A stretch of DNA of 64,000 bases from NCBI GenBank assembly GCA_951802195.1, contig OX637622.1:1488001-1552000 (forward strand). The letters are read 5' to 3'. Source of the stretch: Tausonia pullulans. Lineage: Eukaryota > Basidiomycota > Tremellomycetes > Cystofilobasidiales > Mrakiaceae. Every line of letters begins with the position of its first letter. Within the stretch, counting starts at the first letter, position 1. The position numbers were made by a program, and so were the translations under genes. Below, in pieces: positions 1-10,300 of the stretch. The notes under the pieces were generated by a model, which worked only from the letters and a program-made list of their open reading frames with translations, was not told the DNA's origin and ran no database searches.

Positions 1-408
1 AGTACAGCGGTAGATAGACCTGGAAGGTCAGACAAAGATAACTGAGTGTAAGCGCTCGAGACGGACGAGACTCGCTCAGGGAGGTGGGAGTTGAGGGTTA
101 GGGGGGATCGGAGGGAAGCGGCGGTCGTCTCCGGTGATCTTGCGCGCTCTGGCCTTCCCGGCTTCTCACGTCGACACTGCAGGGACGCCGCTAATCAACA
201 TGCTCGGGCCGGACAATGAGATGGTGAGGATTGTCTGGGGTGGAGTTGAGGGACTCTTTGGATGAAGGATCCTGGAGAAGCAACACGCTGCCATCGGCCG
301 TCTTCGACGCACACTGGACGCGGTGCAGGCTCAACCACACCTACTCCTGCCTCCCCTCAACCATCATCGCCCTCTGCACTTTTCCCTCTTCCTCTCTTTA
401 TAATCGCG
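1..408. other. Upstream region of the dienelactone hydrolase gene
   Basis: No gene is supported here. The last ~100 bases before the ATG at 409 are pyrimidine-rich, as in the leaders of other genes in this window. A short minus-strand reading of 11 codons starting at 200 ends next to a GTGAGA donor-like site. It could be the first exon of a divergent gene running off the left edge, but it is too short to call. Confidence 0.3.
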
Positions 409-1921
409 ATGCTCGTCAAAGCCTCACACCAGGACGTAAAGACAGTCGCCGGCGGCTCGATTCGCATGTTCATCTACGAGCCCAACCTCCCGGATTATCC
501 GGACGCTCGGCGAGTCCCCCCTCCAAGGCGAAGTTGAAGCTGATCCTTACTGATCCAACCCGCTCGACTTGCAGCTGGCCCGGCGTCATCTGCTTCTCCG
601 AGATCTACCAGGTCACCGGTCCCGTCGAGCGTGTGAGTTTACTCATCATAGCAGACTTTGGCCCTCAGACTGAAGTGTACCTCGACTCTCTCAGTACGCC
701 TCCCAGAGTCAGTCGTTTCTCGACGCGTCCTATCTCGTCACCTCTCTCGCTCGCGCCTCACGCTGTCTCTGTCGCAGTCGCGTCCCAAGGATACATTGTT
801 GTGTGCCCCTCGTCTTTTCACGAGTTCGAGGGTCCCGAGGCGATCCCCGTACGTCGAGATCTGCACCTGCGCGACCATGAGCGTCGGCCCGCGCCTGATC
901 ACCGTCCGTGACACGACAGTATGACACGGAGGGAACCGACCGAGGGAACAAGTACAAGGTAATCGTGCTTCACTCGGTGTCTGGGACCTGTCCTTTCTGA
1001 TATCGCCCAACCTTGGCAACTCTCGCAGGCCGAGAAGACGCTCGAGGGCTACGACGAGGACTGCACGCTCGCAGTCGACCTCCTCATCAACCTCCAGCGC
1101 TGCACGGGACGAATCGCAGCGACGGGCATGTGTCTGGGTGGACATCTTGCACTCCGTGTACGTCCACCTCGGCGGCGCTGCGTGCCAGATCGCTCCTGCT
1201 GATGGCTTTTTCCGATGAACTCGCCCAGGCCGCCTTTGACTCGCGCGTCCTTGCGACCTACTGCTTCTTCGCGACCGACGTTCACTCGCACTCGCTCGGC
1301 AAGGGCGCCAAGGATGACACGCTCGTCAAGATTTCCCAGGGTGACGCAAATGGATGCGAAGTCGCCATGGTGTTTGGCAAGCAGGTAGGTGAAGCAGGCC
1401 GCCCGACAGTCAGGAGCTTTGATTGACCTCTCTGGTCTCATGAAAGGACACTCACGTCCCGAGAGAGGGGCGCAACCTCATTCGGGATACGCTCGACGCG
1501 TCGGGCGCGACGTTCTCAGTAGGTCTCTTGTAACCTTCCTGAGATCCCTGGAAAGCAGCTTAAATCGTCTCTCCGTCTCTCTTCTACTCCCAGTTCTACG
1601 AGGTTCAGGCACAGCACGGTGCGCAAGACCCTTCTTTCTGTCCCGCTCGGTCTCGCCGTCCTGACTCTGATCCACCGCGAATCAGCCTTCATCCGCGACA
1701 CCTCCTCCAAGGGCCGCTGGGACGCTGCTCTCACCCGATCGCTCGTTCGTTCATTCTTTTGTCGTCTCGCCCATCTGCTCATGTATGCTCACCTGCTGCG
1801 GTTGTCGGAATCTTGCTTGCCTCGACAGTTTGGTGTTATGATGGAGCTCTTCGAGCGGACCGTCGGCCGAGACCTCGGCAAACGCAAGGGAGGGAAAGCT
1901 GCCCCGGAACACGTCTGCTAA
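409..1921 (+). CDS. Dienelactone hydrolase family protein
   Basis: Alpha/beta hydrolase of the carboxymethylenebutenolidase (dienelactone hydrolase) family. The family hydrolyses lactone or ester bonds in aromatic-ring breakdown and is cytosolic; the substrate here cannot be told. The nucleophile motif G-x-C-x-G-G is seen as GMCLGGH in the exon near 1120-1160. It is preceded by WPGVICFSEIYQ and ASQGYIVVCPSSFHEF, typical of the family's N-terminal half, and followed by a C-terminal segment with the pattern FIRDTSSKGRWDAA. About eight short introns interrupt the gene. The first (510-574) only keeps the frame if spliced as GC-AG. The exact junction between the exon ending near 632 and the one starting near 777 is unresolved, and a small exon may lie between them. 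The start is the first ATG in frame with the conserved MLVKASHQDVKTVAGG block. It ends in TAA at 1919-1921. Confidence 0.8.
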
Positions 1922-3285
1922 GCAGTCGGTCGGTGCCTTGGCTGCCTTGATCTGTTAAAACGATTCCTTTCTCTCTTGCGCATGTGGGCGGGTGAGCCAC
2001 GATCAATGGCTGACTACAGACGGACATCAATCTGAGACGCAGGTCGAGTCTTCAAAATGACTGCCGGTGGCGATATAGAGTCCTCTCCGCGCTAGAGCTT
2101 GTGTTCATAAATTGAAAAGGAGACAGCGGGTGCTGTAACCAGTCTGAGGAATGAGGAAGAAGGACTAAGATGAAGTGACTGAGGCGTAGATGATCTCTTC
2201 ATCGATCTCGCGTCATCTCGATGTGCTAGCGGTCGGCTGGGAAGAGGGGCCGGCCCTTTCACAGCATTGTGAGGTTTCTCTGTGAGTCCTGGTTGCAGGA
2301 ACATTTCGGTTGAGTGGGAAGTCGCAGAGAGCCGGGACAGATAACAGAGAAATCCTTCATGTCTGTCGAGATGTAGAGGACGTAGACAGTGTCTGTTACA
2401 GGCAAGGAGCCTGATGCACCATGCGAAAACGCGGGCGGGCCATGGCGCATGGGTGCCGAGATGTCGTCACCCGGCAGCCTCTTTGTCCACAGACGCGTGG
2501 CACCTGTGGATTGATTCTGAAGCCAGGGATACCAGTGCTCCGCCGTACGCTACAGGATGTTCTCCGTTCTGTAGTACAGTGGTGGAGATGTATCGTTGGC
2601 ATTTAGCCTTTCGTCGGAGAAGGCTCGTCTTCCGTGCAAAAACTGAGTAGATACGTGACGATACAATCACGAAGAGATGTATGTGGGGTTGTCGTCTTGA
2701 GAGAAGTCCATCTGAGACAAAAATGCCGAGTTTGCGAGATATCGAAATGAGCTCAGGAAAGCACAATGCGCCTCATGTTACACCGGCAGCACATCCGCCG
2801 AAAGATGAAGAGGAAGGCTGGAGAAACAAGAGACCTGTAGAGGTAACGACTCTGACCCCAATCGAGATCCAGCTCGGTCGGCTCTTGACCATCAGAGTGT
2901 GCGCAGCACATGCCAGACAAACACGACAATCCCCGTGAATTCGATTAAGGGCAGAATATCCGGTCGAACTTTTCATCTCAAGAGGGATAAAATCCCGTCT
3001 CTCACTCACCACATCATACCACATACTCTGACGTCCTCAGTCCTCTAACGAAGACTGCAGAGCCGTTATCAGATGAGATCAAGAGATCTGTTGCGAACCA
3101 ATTTTCGTGAGTGGACTCTCAAATGCGCTGCGCTAATCCGCACGCGCAAGAAAGACGTTATCTTCTCTGCTTTCTAAACGAGGGCTCGCGCGCAGATTAT
3201 CGAACAATGCGACCATGATTTATTCGTCATCAGGTCAGCGGAATGAGGAAAGCCTTTATTTGCTTGGTGAGCGGCAAGCGCAGCA

Positions 3286-3326
3286 AATAGGCCAGGTTGA
3301 AGGAGAGAAAAAGAGGCTGGCCTATT
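3286..3326. repeat. Perfect 10-bp inverted repeat (hairpin)
   Basis: AATAGGCCAG at 3286-3295 is exactly complementary to CTGGCCTATT at 3317-3326, with a 21-nt purine-rich loop. It lies in a region without genes. It could be a remnant of a small transposable element or chance; no target-site duplication is evident. Confidence 0.6.
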
Positions 3327-4273
3327 GAGCCCTAAATCAGAATGCCTCCAAAAACATGATTTGCGCACGAAATCCGACGACTGTATCAGGGTCGACGCCA
3401 CAACTAAGGAGTCCACGAAAAATAGCTTATATTCTGACCATCGAACAATGCGGAAAGCGATCCCGAGAATGAACGAGTATCTTACTGCGTTCTATTCCTC
3501 TGATTGACACTCTTGATCTCCGACCCCTCTGCCCATTTTCTTTCTGGGATCGACCAGTTCCAAAGTGGATGTGGTCCTCCTTGAACTGAGCCAAAGGCCT
3601 GGGCGCGAATGGTGAGTGAAGGCTTGAGCACGCTTGCCGAGACGTCGATTATCACCTTCGACAGCGATTCATTGGTCCTGTGGCGCCTCTGGACACAAGA
3701 CGAAGTCCTTTGACAGCCATGAAAGGCCAAAGCAGTCGCAGCACACTCAGGATGAGATACTCGTGAGAAAGTAATGTACGAATCCCCGGGTTAACAACTT
3801 CATTGTCACTTCGCGATTCTTCCTCCATACCATCTTCCAGATCCATCGTCGGATCCACTGTCTCGGGTCAATGAAGATCTGGGCAGGGGCATCGCGATGG
3901 CCAAGGGTGAAGCCAGCCGCGAGATAAAAAGCTACCGCCCATCTTTCTTCTTCTTCTTAAAAGAGTGACAATCAGCATGTAAAGGAGAATAGAGAGGGAT
4001 TAAGATATTCTGAAACTGATCGCGCCGAAGGTAGAGTTCGAAACGCAAAAGGAACGATGAGGTTTGACCGGCTTCCCGCTCGGCTTCCATTTCCCACCGA
4101 CCCCCCCCCCGGCGGCCTCAAACGATGCCATGCTCCTCGGGATGTTTGAGGGGCGGGGTCTGTGATGTGCGTGTCCTCGTGCCCTCTCCTCTTGGCCGGC
4201 CGGATACCCCCGCCCCTCCGCAGACGGTCCGCCAGAGACGTCAAGGTTGCCGGCTCTGCAAGGGGGTGGGTGT

Positions 4274-4301
4274 GGGGGGGGGGGGGAGGGGGGGGGGGGG
4301 G
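4274..4301. repeat. G13-A-G14 homopolymer tract
   Basis: Thirteen G, one A, then fourteen G on the plus strand, intergenic. It is a strong G-quadruplex candidate and a likely length-error site in the assembly. Confidence 0.95.
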
Positions 4302-4550
4302 CAATCTTCTCCACGAGCCGAGGCCATGTTCCCTCGCAAGAAAGCATGCGATCTGCTGCTCATCCTCACGCTTGCAAATTACACTCTGTCCTTAGCTCCC
4401 TTCGACCACGACCCGGCTCCTCGCCCCCCCTCCCCTCACGTTCGCCCAACCTTCGTACATTAACCTCACACGTTGGTCCCCAATTTACCACTAGGGCGAT
4501 GCATGTGGGAGTCTTACTTCGGAGCTGACCCTTCTCCGCGTCGACTCTCA

Positions 4551-4589
4551 ATGTATTTGTTTGCTTCTCATCCGCGCCTTCACCCCTAA
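4551..4589 (+). promoter_or_regulatory. Upstream open reading frame in the leader of the repeat-peptide gene
   Basis: A 12-codon frame (MYLFASHPRLHP, then TAA) ends 14 nt before the main ATG at 4604. If the transcript starts upstream of 4551 it could damp translation of the precursor. The transcription start is unknown, so function is inference. Confidence 0.3.
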
Positions 4590-4603
4590 GAGACCTTCTC
4601 ATC

Positions 4604-6295
4604 ATGCTGCCCAAGACCCTTCTCGTCCTCGCTCTTTCAGCCGCTTCTTTCGTCGCCGCTGTGCCATTTAACCAGGATGCCTCGACTGACCGCTACAATG
4701 TCGGCGGCGGGCCCGGTGCGTCCCGGTGACGATGCAGCGTCGTATCGCTTGATAGGGCCCGTTTCGCTGACGGCATGCGTTCCGTGCATCCTTTCAGGCA
4801 AGCGCCAGGATGCCTCGACTGACCGCTACAATGTCGGCGGCGCGCCCGGTGCGTCTCGGTGACGATGCAGCGTCGTATCGCTTGATAGGGCCCGTTTCGC
4901 TGACGGCATGCGTTCCGTGCATCCTTTCAGGCAAGCGCCAGGATGCCTCGACTGACCGCTACAATGTCGGCGGCGCGCCCGGTGCGTCTCGGTGACGATG
5001 CAGCGTCGTATCGCTTGATAGGGCCCGTTTCGCTGACGGCATGCGTTCCGTGCATCCTTTCAGGCAAGCGCCAGGATGCCTCGACTGACCGCTACAATGT
5101 CGGCGGCGCGCCCGGTGCGTCTCGGTGACGATGCAGCGTCGTATCGCTTGATAGGGCCCGTTTCGCTGACGGCATGCGTTCCGTGCATCCTTTCAGGCAA
5201 GCGCCAGGATGCCTCGACTGACCGCTACAATGTCGGCGGCGCGCCCGGTGCGTCTCGGTGACGATGCAGCGTCGTATCGCTTGATAGGGCCCGTTTCGCT
5301 GACGGCATGCGTTCCGTGCATCCTTTCAGGCAAGCGCCAGGATGCTTCGACTGACCGCTACAATGTCGGCGGCGCGCCCGGTGCGTCCCGGTGACGATGC
5401 AGCGTCGTATCGCTTGATAGGGCCCGTTTCGCTGACGGCATGCGTTCCGTTCATCCTTTCAGGCAAGCGCCAGGATGCTTCGACTGACCGCTACGATGTT
5501 GGCGGCGCGCCCGGTGCGTCTCGGTGACGATGCAGCGTCGTATCGCTTGATAGGGCCCGTTTCGCTGACGGCATGCGTTCCGTGCATCCTTTCAGGCAAG
5601 CGCCAGGATGCTTCGACTGACCGCTACAATGTCGGCGGCGCGCCCGGTGCGTCCCGGTGACGATGCAGCGTCGTATCGCTTGATAGGGCCCGTTTCGCTG
5701 ACGGCATGCGTTCCGTTCATCCTTTCAGGCAAGCGCCAGGATGCTTCGACTGACCGCTACGATGTTGGCGGCGCGCCCGGTGCGTCTCGGTGACGATGCA
5801 GCGTCGTATCGCTTGATAGGGCCCGTTTCGCTGACGGCATGCGTTCCGTGCATCCTTTCAGGCAAGCGCCAGGATGCTTCGACTGACCGCTACAATGTCG
5901 GCGGCGCGCCCGGTGCGTCCCGGTGACGATGCAGCGTCGTATCGCTTGATAGGGCCCGTTTCGCTGACGGCATGCGTTCCGTTCATCCTTTCAGGCAAGC
6001 GCCAGGATGCTTCGACTGACCGCTACGATGTTGGCGGCGCGCCCGGTGCGTCTCGGTGACGATGCAGCGTCGTATCGCTTGATAGGGCCCGTTTCGCTGA
6101 CGGCATGCGTTCCGTGCATCCTTTCAGGCAAGCGCCAGGATGCCTCGACTGACCGCTACAATGTCGGCGGCGCGCCCGGTGCGTCTCGGTGACGATGCAG
6201 CGTCGTATCGCTTGATAGGGCCCGTTTCGCTGACGGCATGCGTTCCGTTCATCCTTTCAGGCAAGCGCCAAGATGGTTCGCCCGACCGCCGTTAA
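4604..6295 (+). CDS. Secreted kexin-processed repeat-peptide precursor (exon-intron tandem array)
   Basis: Predicted 235-residue precursor from 13 exons. Exon 1 (4604-4715) encodes a signal peptide (hydrophobic core LLVLALSAASFVAA, likely cleavage after Ala19) and a first peptide copy. Exons 2-12 are each 51 nt, starting at 4798 and then every 133 nt to 6128. Each encodes KR-QDASTDRY(N/D)VGGAPG, with the bounding Gly codon split by a phase-1 intron. Exon 13 (6261-6295) is a decayed copy reading KRQDGSPDRR then TAA. All 12 introns are 82 nt, with GTGCGT donors, a CTGAC branch site and CTTTCAG acceptors. Twelve Lys-Arg sites would let a Kex2-type protease release about twelve 15-mers: eight with Asn, three with Asp, and one amino-terminal variant ending GGGPG. 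There is no cysteine and no CAAX end, so it is not a farnesylated pheromone. Architecture matches kexin-processed repeat proteins (alpha-factor precursors, ustiloxin/phomopsin-type precursors). The peptide itself I do not recognise. Confidence 0.85.
4798..6260 (+). repeat. Eleven 133-bp tandem units, each one exon plus one intron
   Basis: Units begin at 4798, 4931, 5064, 5197, 5330, 5463, 5596, 5729, 5862, 5995 and 6128; the first intron (4716-4797) and exon 1 supply a partial unit before them. Units differ at only about five positions: GCC/GCT (Ala), AAT/GAT (Asn/Asp), GTC/GTT (Val), and two intron positions (GTGCGTCTC/GTGCGTCCC and GTGCATCC/GTTCATCC). Introns are as conserved as exons, which points to recent amplification or homogenisation of the whole unit. 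Confidence 0.97.
5330..6127 (+). repeat. Higher-order repeat: three 266-bp dimers inside the array
   Basis: Units at 5330, 5596 and 5862 share GCT, AAT-GTC, the CCC intron start and TTCATCC. Units at 5463, 5729 and 5995 share GCT, GAT-GTT, the CTC intron start and TGCATCC. They alternate strictly, giving three identical dimers. The four units before them are identical to each other, and the unit at 6128 is a hybrid. This is the pattern left by unequal crossing-over. Confidence 0.9.
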
Positions 6296-7337
6296 GTTGA
6301 CGGAGTGCTCGGTGAGTTTGTGCTCCTCTGGTAGTTTTTGATGTGAGACGTCACTGAACGGTTCGCTGTGCTTGCACAGAAGTAAATGCACATACTGTAT
6401 TCACTCTCGTTCCTACGCCTCAAAGGAGACGATGGTCCTTTTCGCTCGACTGTCTTCGTGATGGTGTTTCAACCGCTTTTTGCTAGTCTCCACCTTCGCA
6501 ACTCCACAACTTCGTGTCCCTTTCATCACACCATGCATCTGCCCTATGCTTTACTTCGCCAATGACCTCATGATCTTCAGCTAATCACCTGCGTGAACGA
6601 CGTGCGAGTCCGAATTGGCTGATCGCAGCTCGCCTTGCAGCCTTATGATCTGCCTAGAAAGTTTGCTCGCTCGACCGGATCGGAGCTTACATCGGAAGCT
6701 GGATGCAAACCAATCTCAACCACACACGTCTTTCACAGTCTCTTCCGGTCCTACGTTCACGGCGCTGTCAGTCCACGTTGGCCTCACACTGTTAGGTCCA
6801 CTAGCAGCAAACGCTCTACGGGCGCCACGCGGGTCGCGTCACTCGTCCGCCCGGCCACCCGCGCGCCCTCGCGCCTGAGACTTCCCCTTCCCCTTCGTAC
6901 TCCTTCCTCACCCCCTTCTTTGCGCATTCTTACCTCAACACTCACCGTTCCTTCGAGCCCTCTCTCTTTAACACTTAATTGAGTGCCCCAAGATACCATA
7001 GAACGCATTTGACGGCCTCTGTGAGTCCAGTCCAGCTGGCTCTCGGCCTTCCTTCCCGTCCTCTTCTCTTCCCTTGAGGCTTGAGGAAGCCGGCGAGACA
7101 AGAGCCCCGCCTCTGACGGTCTCAGCCTTCCTCCAACCTTCCTCTCCCTCCGCTACCTTCCTTCCTCTCTCTCCTTCCTTCCCCTCTCCCTTTCCCGTCT
7201 CTGTCTTTCCTTCCTTTTCTTCCCTCCCTCCGTCCTCCACCTTGCATCCCCCTCCGACCTATTCCTCTGCTTTCCATCCACGCTTCTTCGCAGACCTCTG
7301 TCGTCCATCCCCCTCGGACTCCCCTTAGTCCATTTCA
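6296..7337. other. Intergenic region between the repeat-peptide gene and the OPT transporter
   Basis: The first part is 3' untranslated sequence of the peptide gene. The decayed last repeat keeps its 51-nt exon length, and its donor (GTGAGT at 6312) is followed by a usable acceptor (GCACAG ending 6379), so a 3'-UTR intron is possible. From about 7100 to 7335 the plus strand is strongly pyrimidine-rich (CT runs), as expected for the leader of the transporter at 7338. No further gene is seen. Confidence 0.5.
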
Positions 7338-10300
7338 ATGGCGAACCCCCTCTCCTCCGCCGACTCGAGGCCGTCGACCGCCCGTCCCAGGACGTCGACC
7401 AGCCGCCCCCCCACCGCGACCTACGACCACCGCCCGGGGACGACCGGCAGCACCCTTTCGAACGGCATGCCCCTCACCCTCTTCCAGCCTGACCCGGAGC
7501 CTGTCGGCGAGGAGGGCGAAGAGGGCGATGAGAGCGAAGTTGAGGAGGACATCTTCGCCTTCCACCGGCCTGAGACGGGTGCCCCTCGCAACGAGACCGC
7601 CTACGTTGCCTACGATGTCCTGCATCCGCCTCACGTTCAGGGCAGACCCGCCAACGCAGGGGAATCCACCGACGACGTCTTCGCCTTCATGCCCCCCGTC
7701 CGTGCGCCGGGCTTGGGCCTCGCACATCCCGACTACACCCAAACCTTCTCGCGCGCGGCTCACTCCTCCGCCGCCGCTGGGCCCAGCGTTGGTGTTCCCA
7801 TCCCTTCCGAGCTGAATGCACCTCCCCCTTGGCGGGGGCTCCCTGCCCTCGACACCAGCTCCTTTATCTCCCGACCTTCCACCGCCACAACCTCGGCCTA
7901 CTCCACATCCACCCGACCTGGTCAAAGGGCGAGTTCGAGCCGCCACGGTGGCGATTTCCGCCCCCACACCGCTCAGACGGTGGAGACGGAGGAGGAGTAT
8001 CCGCGCGCCATGCCGGAGATGGCGGGTCAGTCGTATCCCCTTGCCATTATGTCGCCCTACGACGGCCGCGACGCGAGGGAGGCCGACGAGCGGGCTAAGG
8101 CTTGGGCAGAGGCCCACCGGGACGGTCGTTCTGAGCTGGAGGGCGCCACGACGGTCCCAGACGGGGTTACCACTCGAGGCGGCGGTGAGCCGTCCATAAC
8201 CCCAGAGGAGCTCATCGTCCCAGAGCTGCTGGCCACTCAAGATGCGGAAGGCTCCCAAGTGGAGCAGATTGTCAAGTACGTGCTTTCCACGATTGTGCCG
8301 ACCAGAAAAACAGTCTCATGTTCTCTTCTCCGTGTCAGGGATGGCATTGCAGCCGACCTCTGGGAGGACGACAGTCCCTACATCGAAGTCCGAGTCTCTG
8401 TCTCAAACATCGACGATTTAGAAACGCCCAGTGCGTATTGCCCGGCTCTTATCTTACTTATCCTGGCAGCTGACGAGGTACTCGTCAACAGCTCTCACGT
8501 TCCGCGTCTGGCTTATTGGAATCCCCCTGGCCATGATCGTCTCTGGTGCTCAGGTGTTCTTCTACCTTCGCCAGAACTCTCCGTCCATTCCTGCTATTCT
8601 CGTCATGTGCGTATGGGATCCCCCGTTCGAGTCTACCTTGACGACTGACTGAGAGAACTTGCCTCGCTCTCATTGCAGCTTCATCGCCTGGCCCTTCGGC
8701 AAGATCCTCGAATGGGTCCTCCCGATCAGGGATTTTGAGATCCCCTCTTGGTTCCCCTTCATCGGCGGTTCCGAGTTTTCCTTGAACCCCGGCCCCTTCA
8801 GCATCAAGGAACACGCCCTCATCGCCATGCTTGCTACCATCGGCGAAATCGCCCCGTACAGCATTGGCGTCACAGCGACGAGCTCCATGCGTTACGGGCA
8901 TTCCTTCGCCTTCGGGTGAGTTCCAGGCATCCCAAACCCATATCTTCCATGTCTCTGAATCTATTGCGGTCTTTGCTCCAGATTCGAGGTCCTCCTCATG
9001 TTTGTTTGCCAATTGACTGGGCTCTGCTTCGCGGGTTTCTTGGAACCTCTTCTTGTGAGCATTGCCCCTTGGCCTTTCATAATTTTCCGCAGAGCTAATT
9101 TAAGGGCTCTGCTGCATTGCGACTCAAGATTGCGCCTCCCTCCCTTCTGTGGCCGCAAAATCTCATTTTCTGCACGACCCTTAATGCGCTTCATTCCGAG
9201 GTTGATGGGGAGGATGGCCGAATGTCGAGGCTCAAATTCCTTGAATGGGTCACCGCTGGCGCGTTCATCTGGTACTTCGTGCCTGGTCCGTTGTAATCAT
9301 CAGTTGTCCCTCCCTAGACCAGCTTCACTGACTTACTCTACAGGCTTCCTCGTGCAGTGTCTTGCCTACTTCACCTTTGTCTGTTGGGCCGCGCCGAGTG
9401 CGTCTTGTGGCAGTCCGTCAAGGATTCTCGTGTCACGCTGACCTTCGCCCTCCAACAGACAATATCGTTGTCAACCAGCTCTTCGGCTCCGTCTCCGGCC
9501 TCGGCATGAATATTCTCAGCTTTGACTGGAGCGTCATCTCTGGTTTTGCATCGCCGCTCATGATCCCTTGGTGGGCACAGGCCAACTTGCTTGCCGGGTT
9601 TGTCGTGAGCTTCTGGGTCATCCTCCCCGCCATGTACTACTCGAATGTGAGTATCCCGCCTTCAGATGCATCTTTAGAGGCCGTTGGAAGCTGTGCTGAC
9701 ATTAGATATCTGTATGCACAGTCCTGGAACTTCGCGTATCTTCCCATTATGACCTCGCAAGCCTTCGATCGCTTCGGCCTGCCCTACAACTACACCTCGA
9801 TCCTCACCGCTCAGACCACGCTCGATGTAAAGGCCTACGCCAACTACTCGCCGCTCTATCTCTCGGGCTCCTTCGTCGCCATGTACTTTTGCAGCATCGC
9901 CGTCGCAACAACCGCCATAGTCCACATGGCCCTTTACTACCGCGCACCGATCTGGGCTGCTATACGGGGGCGCCAATTGGAGAAGGAGGACATTCATGCG
10001 CGCATGATGAAGAAATACCCTACAGTCCCGAGATGGTGAGTCTCATCGCGACCCCAAGTGCGTGTCGTCGGTCGCTCACCCTCCCCTCGTACTTTCTCAG
10101 GTGGTACGGTGTTCTTTTCGTCATTTGCTTTGTTCTCGGCGTTTGCGCCGTCCAGGTTCGTTGTCTTGGTCTGTGGAGCCCGCTCGACCTTTCTACCGCT
10201 GATCCGAAAGGTCTCCAGATCTATGACACAAAGTTCCCTGTCTGGGGTTTGCTCCTTGCCATTATCATATCTGCTGTCTACTCAGTGCCTTCCGGATATG

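Larger units (their letters stand above)
1922..4603. other. Gene-poor interval upstream of the repeat-peptide gene
   Basis: I see no convincing gene in these 2.7 kb. Reading frames are short, codon third positions are not C/G-biased, and base composition is closer to even than in the flanking genes. It contains a 10-bp perfect hairpin (3286-3326), a run of G13-A-G14 (4274-4301) and a short upstream reading frame (4551-4589) just before the repeat-peptide start codon. The distal part should hold the promoter of the peptide gene. Confidence 0.5.

Noticed and set aside
4677-6192. Eleven overlapping 61-residue reading frames, one per 133-bp unit
   Set aside because: They arise from reading through each intron; each begins at an internal ATG in the wrong frame of one exon and ends at the intron TGA after the next. 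The spliced precursor explains them all.
4798-6260. CRISPR-like array
   Set aside because: Units are 133 bp and identical throughout, with no unique spacers, and this is a eukaryotic, intron-rich sequence.
4604-6295. Farnesylated pheromone precursor (rhodotorucine type)
   Set aside because: There is a signal peptide and no Cys or CAAX motif in any repeat; lipopeptide pheromones lack a signal peptide and need that Cys.
7335-8258. Long minus-strand frame opposite the OPT N-terminus
   Set aside because: It is the mirror of a GC-rich, Pro/Ser-rich coding exon; its composition (Gly/Arg) is typical of antisense shadow frames.
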